From Przewalskia tangutica (Eukaryota > Streptophyta > Magnoliopsida > Solanales > Solanaceae), in contig CM056724.1 in the NCBI GenBank assembly GCA_029844215.1, positions 38,850,446 to 38,914,445 of the forward strand: a DNA stretch of 64,000 nt. The letters run 5' to 3'. Of this stretch, positions 23,113 through 33,413 are shown in pieces; positions within the stretch are counted from its first letter, which is position 1; the number at the start of each line of letters is the position of its first letter. Below the pieces are notes generated by a model that saw only the letters and a program-made list of their open reading frames with translations, ran no database searches and was not told the DNA's origin. Made by a program: the position numbers and the translations under genes.

Positions 23113-24002
23113 GTATTTTGATTTATTTTACGTTAATATAGTAGTTTTTATTAAGAACGGTCTCACGGAGGTAGTGTTTGTGTGATTGATGTATAGGCCA
23201 ATAAATCAAGGGCGAAAATCAAGAACAACAGGATTTCGAAAAACGGTGGTGGCCATACGCCAGTGAGCAGGCGCGCGCCAAAAGAGCGTAAAGGTCGTCA
23301 AGATTAAGCCGTGGCGCCAGAGCAGTGGCCGCGCCAAAAGAGCGTAGCGTGAAGATTACACCGCGCGCCAGAGCAGGGCCGCGGCGCCAAAAACCCAGAA
23401 AAATTGTCAAGTCCAGCGCGCTGCAGCAGGGCCGCGCGCAGAAATTCGGCAGTAGTAAGATATCAGCCGCGCGCTAAACGCAGGTCGCGCACAAGCTTAA
23501 ATCCGTAAAGTAATAAAACGCCCAAAGACCCGATTTTCCCCAAATTCAAACCAAAACCTAACCTTTCTTCTCCACAAAACCCACGAAAATTCAAACCTTA
23601 CCCACAAATCTTCCATAAATCAAACCCAACCACAACAAAAAACTCCTAAAGTCCTTAAACCCTTAACCATTTCAACCAACAAAACCTCATCAAAGTGCCT
23701 CAAATCACCATTAGAAGCAAGAAAACCTTGAAGAACACCGTCAAAAAGGTAATCTTCATCTTTTCTTGAAAGCTCTCAATAGTCAAAGGAGGTAGTAGTT
23801 TGGAGAAGCGTTGCATTGTTAAAGTAGTTGGGGTGCTGAAAAATTGATTGTGAAGTTTAGAGGAGGAGTATACAAGGAAGGTGTGGGTATTGTGTAGTAC
23901 AGGAGTTGGAGTTTGGGGGTGTTAGTGTTGTAGCTGCTAATTGTTGATTATGTTGGGGAACATTTGTGATACTAAGTTTGTAAGCTGCAAAAAGTGATTT
24001 AA
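23113..24002 (+). other. Athila-2 non-coding region with degraded GC array
   Basis: No gene is supported. 23253-23480 is GC-rich with repeated GCGCGCC-like and CCGCGGCGCC-like words, resembling the LTR array in collapsed form. 23520-23700 is an AC-rich leader-like stretch, and the second ORF follows at 24003. Confidence 0.6.
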
Positions 24003-25177
24003 CCATGTCCGCTAGAAAGAGAAGAGCCTCCACATCCACCTCAGCCCCGCAATACGATGATACTAGGTTCGTGAGCCACCAAGCTTATGAAAGATACAAA
24101 AGCTTAGTACTGCACTTTAATCCTCGAAAGGAAATGGACTATCGAGGAGTCGCTTGGGGAGGAGGATGTCTATGAGCCCATTCGGGCAATGATTGAGATG
24201 ATGGGGTGGATGAGATTTGTAAACCCGGAAAAGATAGCACCAATGAACACAGCGATGGTGCATGAATTCTATGCTAACTTTCCGGAGAGGGTGGAAAATA
24301 AATGCTTTGTAAGGGGAAGATATATGCCTGTGATGGCAGTAGTGATAAATATGTCTCTAAAAACAGCAGATGTTGAAGAAAGGGGTGACGACCGAAGCTA
24401 CTTCAGACCATGGTCGAGATGCACCACCAAAGATCAATCGACGCCGTTGCAAACACAGTGAGCTACCCTGGGGCTGCATTTGATATTGCAAGAAATGGGT
24501 CAAGAGGATCGAGCGGTGCGGCCAACAAAGCAGCCAAGGGTTGGCTATATTTCATCAGTGTCTGTCTGATCCCATCAACGCACTTCACCAGAGTTCCAGA
24601 AGATAGGATTAAATTGATATATGGAATAATGACGGGGAAAACGATTGATGTGGGGAAAGAGATAGTGCAAAGTATTGAAGAAATCAGCAGGTTGGTAACA
24701 ACAGGTGGATTGGGACATGGCTCACTTATCACCAATTTATGCCACATGAATGGGGTCCCAATCCTACCCACTGACACTAATGAGAGAAACCAACTGCTTG
24801 TGTCATATGGGATAATGCACTCTTTCCCAGACCCAAGCCCCCCAGCAGCAAGAAGAAGAGCACAACTACCACCAGCAGCAGCAGCAGAGACCGCAATGAA
24901 CGAAGATGAGCCTGAAATAGAGGCTCAATATGCGGCAGGGCCGAGCCACCAGCCAACCACAGAATCAGAACCTCCAGTGCCTATGATGGAGCAACGCTCT
25001 AACGCAGAATAATGATGCAACATTTCGACACAGTAATACAAGGACAACATGAGTTGAGACAAGGGTAGCAAGAATTGAGGCAGGAGCAACAACAGTTGCA
25101 CCAGCAATTTGACGAGATGGGTTCCCTGTTCAACCAATGGTCGATGCATTATCCACCGCCACCGCCACCATTTTAAA
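24003..25177 (+). pseudogene. Athila-2 second ORF: putative plant transposon protein domain
   Basis: The frame opens MSARKRRASTSTSAPQYDDTR and FVSHQAYERY, shifts near 24160 to a frame with RFVNPEKIAPM and EFYANFPERVENKCFVRGR, and shifts again near 24410 to a 200-codon frame with WLYFISVCLIPSTHFTRV and LIYGIMTGKTIDVGKEI. These blocks match my memory of the 'putative plant transposon protein' family (PF20167), which recurs in plant retroelements and has no assigned activity. It has a basic N-terminus and a Pro/Ala-rich, acidic C-terminal part. After 25012 a Gln-rich tail ending in a Pro run (to about 25177) follows across a stop. It sits where pol would be expected but shows no RT, RNase H or integrase motif. 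Truncated in Athila-1, absent from Athila-3 and the Athila-4 right copy. Confidence 0.65.
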
Positions 25178-25223
25178 CCAAGTCTGTAAGTGTCTTGTTT
25201 TCTTTTATTGTCTTTGAGTCTTA

Positions 25224-25245
25224 CACACATTGGGGACAATGTGTG
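25224..25245 (+). other. Perfect hairpin with GNRA-type loop (Athila-2)
   Basis: CACACATTG-GGGA-CAATGTGTG: a 9-base-pair perfect stem with a GGGA tetraloop of the stable GNRA class. It lies about 45 bases after the second ORF and just before a TTTAAGTTTGGGGG tract. The Athila-4 copy at 40236-40257 is identical on the other strand. In Athila-3 near 45653-45670 the 5' arm and loop remain but the 3' arm has decayed. Confidence 0.65.
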
Positions 25246-26390
25246 ATTTAAGTTTGGGGGGGGGGGGTGTTTTATTTGTGTCTTATTGTTATAAGTATGT
25301 TTAAGTCTTTTTGTTGTTTTTGTGTATTCTTGAGTCATATTTTTTTCTTTCTTTTGAGTCATAATTGTCTGTCAAAAGATCATGTATGCTGTAGTTACTA
25401 GAAACACCTAGTGAAGTAAGGTGGAATAATATAACGGAATTAAAAGCAACTATCTAAACACTTAGGTTAGATATGCCAAAAACTCACAAATTCTGTCTAT
25501 TTGGAGTTTCTTGCTTGAATTGTGCATGCTAAATGATTAAAACCTATTTGTTATGATTGCTTGCTATTTGAGGCGAAATAGTTAGGATATGCATGTTAGG
25601 GAGATGACTCAGGCACTTCGTTGTTAGCCAATTCTTACCACTCTTTTCTATCCCTGACATTAAAAGTATCCCTAGTCAGCCCCATTGAGCCTAAAAATTG
25701 AATTTTTTCTTTGACACCCTCTATTCCCATACTTGTGCCATAAGTAAACATGTGAAATAGTTGGAATAAATTGTATTAAAAAAGAGACAAAAAGAGTGAA
25801 CAAAAGTGATGCACCCCAATAAAAAAGTAATGAGAAATAGGCAAAAGCCTAAGTTTGGGGGTGCTTGTTATTATAATACACTTCACTCTCCCAAAACAAA
25901 AGAGGGGAAAGATAGATTTGAAGTGAAGAAAAGAATCAAAAGAAAAGGGAAACACTGAAAAGCTAAAGAGCTTATGGTACACAAAAATGAGCCTAAATGC
26001 CTATTTTTACCTACCCATACCTAAGCCTACATTACAACCCTTAAAAGTCCTGAAGATCTCTTAGATGCATAGCCATGATTAGTGGAGAATAGCAAGTAAA
26101 AATGCCATAGGATTTATGAAATTAATAAGCATGATTCAGTGTTTTGACTTCCATTAAGCATGATAAAGATGAGTTTGCGAAATATCTAGCTTAATGTGTT
26201 TAGTGGGCTAAAATTTCATGCTATATGTTCCTGCATATTATTTTGTCAATCTTCATGTTTTTCTAAGTAACGCCAATGAAGCAAAAGTGATCAATGTCAT
26301 TGAGTCTGTTTATTTTCCTTTTTCTTGAGTCTTTATTTCTTTCTTTTTATCTTTGCTCGAGGGCGAGCAAATGTTAAGTTTGGGGGTATT
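25246..26390 (+). other. Athila-2 conserved 3' non-coding region with three polypurine tracts
   Basis: No ORF is supported. AAGTTTGGGGG occurs at about 25250-25268 (with a 12-base G run), at 25851-25862 and at 26376-26388. The last abuts the 3' LTR and is the expected polypurine tract for plus-strand priming. A block at 25971-26060 is unusually conserved with Athila-3 (46379-46468) and Athila-4. Confidence 0.7.
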
Positions 26391-27756
26391 TGATCGGTGT
26401 ATTTTATATACACTTTTTGAGTCGTTTTTAGTTAGTCTTTTGTCCCTTTTTGTACAAATAAGTGTCGTATTAGGATAGATTTTCTTTCTTTTGAGTCAAG
26501 TTGGTTAAAATGGCCCAATGGCGGAAAAGGAGCTAAAAGAGGGCAAAAGTGGAGGTTCCAGAGCTTAAAAGACGAGAAAGTGGCGAACGAGGCAGAAACA
26601 CGGGCCAGCGCCGCGGCGCCTCCTACCAACAGGTGCAGGGCCGCGGCGCCCAATATCCAGAAGGCCGCAGAAGTTGCAGCGCCGCGGCGCCTCTAGACAG
26701 CAGAGTGCAGGGCCGCGGCGCCAAATCATCCGAAACATCGCAGAAGTTTCGGCGCCGCGGCGCCGATAGCAGGGCCGCGGCGCCGACGCGGGAAAATCAG
26801 GTTTAATGACGAATTCTGGGCCAGGCCTGAAGGGAAAAGTTTGAGGCGGTTTTGAGCCTATAAAAGGAGAACCCTAGGCAGTTTTTAAGGGTTCCCTTTC
26901 TTGCACAACACAAGGCTTCTTGGATTGAAGATTGGAGACCATAATTTAGTAACTTTCTTTTCTTTTCTTTATTTCAGTTTTTATGATGAACATTGAATTA
27001 GTTCTTGTCATGTCAATGGCTAGGAACTAATTCCATTATAGGGCTTTCCATGTTAAATCACTAGAAACTTATGTTATGAATTGATGCATGGTTATGGTTA
27101 TTCTTCTTGTTGAGATTTATCCAATAATTGCTTTGAATGCTTGGTAATTAATTGATCACTAATTATCATTATTTATATGATTTCTAATCAAACTTCGAAA
27201 GGAGGAGGTTGTGAATATGCTGTAAGTTGGGTAGACATATTTTGGATTGGGGATGAAAATACCTCAATTACTTGTGTAGCGTTAACGAGAGGTCTAAACA
27301 CCTAATTTTACGCATGGCGCGTGACGGTTAACTAGGTTTTGGTCTTAATCCTCCTATAGAGTCATCCTTATCACCGAAAGGTAGAAAGGAGCGATACTAG
27401 GGTTGAGTGTTTATATAGCCTTAATGGGAGTATAAAATGATTTAGTAAACCTGCTAGCTCCAAAAGAAGAAGAACCATAATTCATTGCATTAATAAGTAA
27501 CATAAGAGGATAGTTGAGGAGACTTGGAAGCCCTATTCCCATCACTACTGAAGTAAACACATTAGTTAAATTAGTATTTATAATTGTTAGTTATAAACAA
27601 CAAAATCAAATATCGGTTACCAAATGGATACCAAAAGATAGATAATTGGTACTTGAACACTAATCCTTGTGGACGATATTCGGTCTTACCAAGACTATAT
27701 TACTTGTCACGATAACGTGCACTTGCGTTAAAGTGTGTGCATCTTTTCGCGCATCA
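26391..27756 (+). repeat. Athila-2 3' LTR
   Basis: 1366 bases, TGATCGGTGT to GCGCATCA. It carries the best-preserved GC array: seven or more GGGCCGCGGCGCC or GCGCCGCGGCGCC words between 26606 and 26790. Confidence 0.9.
26869..26876 (+). promoter_or_regulatory. TATA box of Athila-2 LTR
   Basis: TATAAAAG, about 80 bases downstream of the last GC palindrome. The equivalents are 19519-19526 (5' LTR), 19030-19037 and 47219-47226 (Athila-3 LTRs), and 38718-38725 and 44304-44311 on the minus strand (Athila-4 LTRs). Confidence 0.6.
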
Positions 27757-27761
27757 ATCAT

Positions 27762-28590
27762 ACTTTGGAGAGAAGAAAAAGCATGCAAGACACAATTGAA
27801 GACTTCGAATTGTTCAAGTTCATTTCTTTTCCTTATTTTAATTTCAGTTTATGTTGAATTTTGTATTAGTTTTTAGCATGACAATGTCTAGGAGCTAATC
27901 TCTTTATTAGAATTTTCCGTCGAATCACTTGAAACTCTTTTCATACAATTAATGCATAGTTATTGATTTCTTCTTCAGCATATTAAGATATATTCAATAT
28001 TATAGTGATTGCTTGATAATTAACTGACCATTAATTGTCATAACTTATATGATTTCGAATCGAGGTCAGAGAGGAGAGATTTTAATATGTTGTAGTTGTT
28101 TAGACATAGGTTAAAATCGTGGACGAAAGTACCCCGATACTTGTGTAGTATTTAAGGTTATTGTTCCTAATTCTCCTGTGTGGTAAAATCTATCATAGAA
28201 ATATATAAGGTTACTACATAAGATTGAGTTTTTATATGTCCTAACCGGAATATAGAACATGTTCGTTAACCTGCTATCTTAATAAGAAGAAGAATCATTA
28301 ACATTGCATTAACACATGAAAGAGTGGATAGTTGAGGAGATTGGAAAACCTATTTCCTTCATAACTGTTTAAAACCCAAAGTATTATCATTCTTAGTTTA
28401 TTTTCTGCACTTTACTTAGTTTTAATTCATAGTTTAAAACTCTCAAACAAAATAACAGTTACCAAATAGATACCATAGATTAGATATTTGGTACTTGATA
28501 AACCAGTCTCTGTGGACGATAACTCAGTCTTACAGATCTTTATTACTTGAACGATACGTACACTTGCGCTAGCATATGGAAATATCGCAA
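27762..28590 (+). repeat. Athila-3 5' LTR, part 2
   Basis: Continuation of 18599-19065 after Athila-2, starting with the ACTTTGGAGAG segment found at 47255 in the 3' LTR. It ends near ATATCGCAA, eight bases before the primer site. Confidence 0.85.
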
Positions 28591-28598
28591 TAAGTTTT

Positions 28599-28616
28599 TG
28601 GCGTCGTTGTTGGGGA
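28599..28616 (+). promoter_or_regulatory. Primer-binding site, tRNA-Asp type (Athila-3)
   Basis: TGGCGTCGTTGTTGGGGA, two transitions away from the Athila-2 site, both at CpG or CC positions and consistent with age. Confidence 0.8.
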
Positions 28617-28754
28617 CTGACGTACTATCAATATCGAATTATCTAATTTTATTTCTAATTTGGTTTTTATTTCCTGTCTGTTTATTATTTTTATTTTAGA
28701 ACATTTTGTCGTGATCTATTTGTTTGTTTTTGATCAATTTCAGGAAATTAGTTT

Positions 28755-29448
28755 ATGCGAAGTAGGAGAGGAGTAGACACTCTTATCTCTTTGAACCCTG
28801 AAATTGAAAGATTATGCAGACAGAACAAGAAAGAAAAGAGAATTGTTGATTCTTTAGCAATGGAAAATCAACAGAATCAGAACGGGCTGAATGAAGGAGC
28901 GGAGATGAGAGAACGAGTCCAGCTTCCTGGTGAGAGTTGCTTGGGAGACCACGTTCTACCTACAATCACTGGTGTGCAGACTTGCATCAGGATGCCAGCT
29001 GTGGAAGCCAATAATTTTGAAATAAAACCATCCATTCTTCACATGATACAGAGCACAGTCCAGTTTGGGCGGTTGCCGTCTGAAGACCCACACATGCATA
29101 TTGCTAATTTTCTGGAGTTGTGTGCTACATTCAAGTATAATAGAGTTACTGATGATGTCATTCGATTGAGTTAATTCCCATTTTCACTCAGGTGATAGAG
29201 CCAAGTGTTGGTTGAATTCGTTGCCAACAAACTCCATCACTACATGGCAAGACTTAGCCCAGAAGTTCCTTGCCAAATTCTTCCCTCCATCCAAAGCAGC
29301 AAAGCTCAAAGGAAAGCTTAATAATTATTATCAGATGGATGAAGAGTCACTCTATGATGCGTGGGAGCGGTTCAAAGATCTGCAGAGAAAGTGTCTGCAT
29401 CATGGGATTGAGAAGTGGATGTTGGTCCATATCTTCTACAATGAGTTA
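28755..29448 (+). pseudogene. Athila-3 gag, N-terminal part
   Basis: The ATG at 28755 gives [19 protein letters not shown], then [17 protein letters not shown] and [17 protein letters not shown]. After a frameshift near 29174 the frame resumes with [19 protein letters not shown] and [15 protein letters not shown]. It is interrupted at FYNEL by solo LTR G2 and resumes after 33413 in the same frame with CGTTRT, so the insertion was clean. Confidence 0.85.
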
Positions 29449-32400
29449 TGTTGACACCCAATTTTGACCCTCTTGTCCAACCATTAACTATAAAATTACA
29501 CTAATTTTCAAAATAATTTCTAGTAATTTTATAACAATAAAATGCAACAATAAAATATTAATACATGCATAAATAAGCGATTTAATAATGGCACTGCGTC
29601 TTACGTAGAATATTTGGAGTCTCGCACTCGCATTTATCAATTTTAAGCCCTATTCTATTTCTATTAATTCTGAATAATTTTAATAATGATAAATATTTAA
29701 ATAAATAAATAATTTAATAATGACGTCGTATCAAGCATCCCTTAAAATTATATCCACTTTTATTAATACTCAAAGCAATTTCATAATTATTATTTGCAAT
29801 TTAAACCTCCCATTAATTCAATTTTAATTTAACATCACAAAGCATGCATAATAAATAAGATTTTAACAGCATCGCATTATAAACATTAATCACTAATTAA
29901 ATAGCACGCCCGCATTTATTGTTGTAATAATTTAAACCTCATTTATTTACCACTAATTAAAATACTAACACTAGAATTTAACAAAACTAATAAAGTACCT
30001 AAAGTCATAACTTAAACCCATCTACTAACACTTAAAATAAACTAGTACTTAATACTAGCCCAAATATACCCTTCCCTTTGATTTTCAGTCGAGCCCAATA
30101 GAAATTGCCCACAACCCGCAGCCCACAAAACTTTTAATTCGTCCAAAGCCCAGCCAAAGCCTACAACCCTTTATCTTCCCCCATCACCCAACTATCCCCT
30201 CAGCCCTTATTTTCGTCTTCCTCTCCTAAACCCTAAAAGAGAGAAAACCGCCGCACCTCGCACCCCATCGCCCTAGCCGAGATTCTCGCCGGAGAATCCG
30301 ACGTTTCCTTAACCAAATCGCACCCAGAACAATACCAAGGTCTTACCTTGTTAGAACCGAATCAAAATAGTAACAAATCAATACCAATCTTTACCACTAA
30401 ACACCAAACGTTAACAAATCAACCCCGAAATGGTAACCCAAATCTGTCCGAATCACTCATTAATGGTAAGAAATACCTCGCACAAATCAGTCCTTACCAA
30501 AGCTTTTAAATGCAGTCCAAATCGCACCTAATTTAGAACCCAAAATGGAGACTATAAAAAGATAGCAACATACACATGCAAGAGAGGATCGAAAATCAGT
30601 AAAAAAAACTGAGAATAAACATATCTAGAAATCAACCGAAGAACTCAGAATAACTTAAGAGTCTCCAGAAGTTATTTTAAACATAAGTTCTGTTTGCACA
30701 ACAGAAACCTCAACCCTTTTAATCGCATCGCAATACAACCCCGAGTGGATCAACGACTTGATATGCTGCCTCGGTTCGCTGCCCGGAGAAGGTAAAATCA
30801 ACTCCCTATCGATTTCGTCGCATTCCTGTATTTCTGCATTTTGTTTCGTGTGTTAAACATGTGTTAGTCAGTTTGTTTGTATTATTGCATTCATTGAGGC
30901 ATACAGGTGGTGTGTCTGATTTAAGGGGCCTTATATAGATGAAATGACGTTCTTTAAATGCTCTCCTTGTTCAATGTATGGACCTTCGTTATTGATCGTA
31001 TGTTTGAGATAACTTCTGCATATCCAACTCTGGTTTATTTGATTACGCGCAGCCTGAACATGATTGTGTTCCTAGTTTAAATTCAATTAGTTCAATCTCA
31101 GTAGAGTTAGATGTCAAGCATGTTTAAAAGATGTAATCACTACTTTTGTTCATTGGAAGGACTGTCGAGCATATTGAATATAAGTTGATGTTTTGTTTAG
31201 GATCATTGGACTAACATACTATTTTTTAGTTAATCTATATGTTTGATGGTTATTTCTACGACTTTTTTGGCACTGTGGCAATATCCAATGTGTTTGGCTG
31301 GTTATATTCATGAAAGTTATTTGCATTGTCAATTTATTTGTTGAATTAAATTAAGATAGTTTAAGCATAGGGAGATTTCTAAGTTATATATAATTCGTAA
31401 CCAGGTTACACATACCCTAGTTCCATGTGTTTGGATGGAATTATCCACTATTTTGAACGACTGTTATATATGCGTAGGTCCATAAAATGCTTCTTATGTT
31501 GGTTTAAGAATCTGTTAACACATGTATACTGTTAGTTGGTTTAATATTTAGTCTTTCTATTTTCAAAAGCTGTTGATACGTGTGAACTGCCACAAGCCTC
31601 ATGTTGGCTAGTTTAAGCTTCCTTGCATCCTAATTTCCTGGGCGCATCTACCAAGATTGCCTTAGTCTCAATTGTTTTTTTATACCATGCACGTTTAAAG
31701 AATCTATTGCTTGCCTGTCCAAGTATCTGTCTAAGTAGCATTGTATTGCCTTTCCTGTCTAAGTAATATAGAAATAAGCTTTAAATCATTTATCTGTTTT
31801 GCCTGCATCTTAATCTCATTGTTGAGGACACATATCGGTTTGGTATTTTGTCTTTCCCTATTAAATCGTGAACTTGATGAAATCCTAGTTGGACCTTTAA
31901 AAGTGTTTTGCTTAAATTTTCCTAATGTGGATCCCAGACACTTGTTGTATACTAGCCAAGTAATTTAATTTACATACAGCTTTAGCCTTTAAGAGAGGCA
32001 CATGTTACTCCATGCTAGGCCCAATGTGAAGTTGTTTTAAAGATTATGTTAGTTTTCGCTGTCATGTGTTCTGTTGCTATTCTGCTAGATTTAAGTGAGA
32101 TGACCAGTTCTCTTAGGGTTGCTTTGGCACCATGTTAAGGGCTATGTAGCCTCTGTGCTCTGTCTAGCATGTTATACCGAGTTTAGATCTCTCTGTGTTA
32201 TCGTGTACCCTGAATACAAACTGGAATCAACCCCTTGGAATCTACTTTCTGTCATTTTGGTTACTTGTCTTAATAATCTAACCACTGCATATGTGCTTAG
32301 TTGCAACTCATGTGTTTAAGTCAAATGCTTATTTATTACTTTTGACAAATTTGTACATATAATAATCCTTATCTTTTCCTATTCTTTTGCTTGAAATGCA

Positions 32401-33413
32401 TCGGAGCGAAAACGAAGAGTCTCATGGAGAGACTCATTACAAGCTACAACAAACGAAGACCCGCATTTGTGTGCATCTTGCTATCCGCATCAGAAATTCC
32501 AAACCACAGGCGGAATTACATCGCCACTCCTTCGAGTCGCCCTTTATTGGTTTCCTGTCCCGCCCTCAGTCATTTTTGTAATTAATTGTCTAACGCTACA
32601 TTAATTATTAGAACACTTAGAATAATTAAATCTTGAATCAATAGATTAGCAAGTAGTTGGATACTAGAAATTTACTTCCCCTAAAGTTAATTATTTTAGG
32701 CTTTCCATGCATGACTAAACTTTGCCAAATAATAACCGTCTTTTTGCACTATGCTATATATAAAAAAGATCAATTTTTCAAGTAAGTGCACACATTTAGT
32801 CTATAAATCAACTTTGCATCATTTATTTTATAAATAAAAATAAATGAACACTTTTTAACTTTACATGTAGCACAAGTCTTTTAAATCCTTTATAAAAAAT
32901 GCATCTATGATAAATCAACTTTACATCACCTTTTATAAATAATATGAATACCTTTAGACTTTACATGTATTGTTATAGCATTAGTCTTATAAATCTCTGT
33001 CAAAATGCATCTTTTTACAAACGCTGGCATCATCTTTCTCTCCAAATATTTTCAAAAAAACATGCATTGTTCCTTAACATAATAATTAATCTAGGTTTGG
33101 CAGGACAACCACAAGTTAGCAGATCTTAGAGGGTGCCTAATCCCTTCCCTCTAGATTAATAAAGAACCCTTACCCAGAATCTCACACTAGTTTGCAGACC
33201 ATAAAAATGGAGTTAATGTTGACTTTAACCTAGTTGACATTTAGGTGTCCTAATTCACCCAAACTAATTAGGTGGCGACTCCGCGAACCCTTTAGCACCC
33301 TAGCATTACTTTTAGCATTTAGCAACCCCTTTTAACATTTTATTTTTATTTTCTAAACATTTTCTTAAGCAGGAGTTAGTTTTATAATGTCGCGGTCGAA
33401 AAAGGGCGTGACA
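29449..33413 (+). mobile_element. Solo LTR G2, gypsy type (3.97 kb)
   Basis: TGTTGACACCCAATTTTGACC at the start and GGGCGTGACA at the end, with a perfect 5-base target-site duplication AGTTA at 29444-29448 and 33414-33418 inside Athila-3 gag. It has no gag or pol and no second LTR copy, so it is best read as a solo LTR; a large non-autonomous element is the alternative. Length and ends fit large gypsy LTRs such as those of the Ogre/Tat group, but the lineage is not proven. A C-rich leader-like stretch at 30170-30320 and a TATAAAAA box at 30553 suggest plus orientation. Confidence 0.8.
30553..30560 (+). promoter_or_regulatory. Putative TATA box of solo LTR G2
   Basis: TATAAAAA, about 1.1 kb inside the left end of the LTR. 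It is the best TATA-like sequence near a leader-like region; no transcription evidence is available. Confidence 0.4.

Larger units (their letters stand above)
19066..27756 (+). mobile_element. Athila-2: complete non-autonomous Athila
   Basis: Two LTRs (19066-20411 and 26391-27756) start TGATCGGTGT and end GCGCATCA. A perfect 5-base target-site duplication ATCAT lies at 19061-19065 and 27757-27761, and the undisturbed site is visible in the other LTR of Athila-3 near 47251 (GAGGATCATACTTTGG). The internal region has a tRNA-Asp primer site, gag-protease, a second ORF of the plant transposon-protein type, and about 1.2 kb of conserved non-coding DNA with polypurine tracts. No RT, RNase H or integrase is encoded, so mobility would need proteins from another element. 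Confidence 0.9.

Noticed and set aside
26549..26806. Open frame of 85 codons over the GC-rich part of the Athila-2 3' LTR (also at 19255-19473)
   Set aside because: The frame follows from low stop frequency in GC-rich palindromes. It lies upstream of the TATA box and is not conserved between the two LTRs.
30170..30320. Exon-like C-rich stretch with CCCTAAA words in solo LTR G2, possibly a captured host gene or telomere-like repeat
   Set aside because: No open frame of useful length and only isolated CCCTAAA units; it fits an LTR leader.
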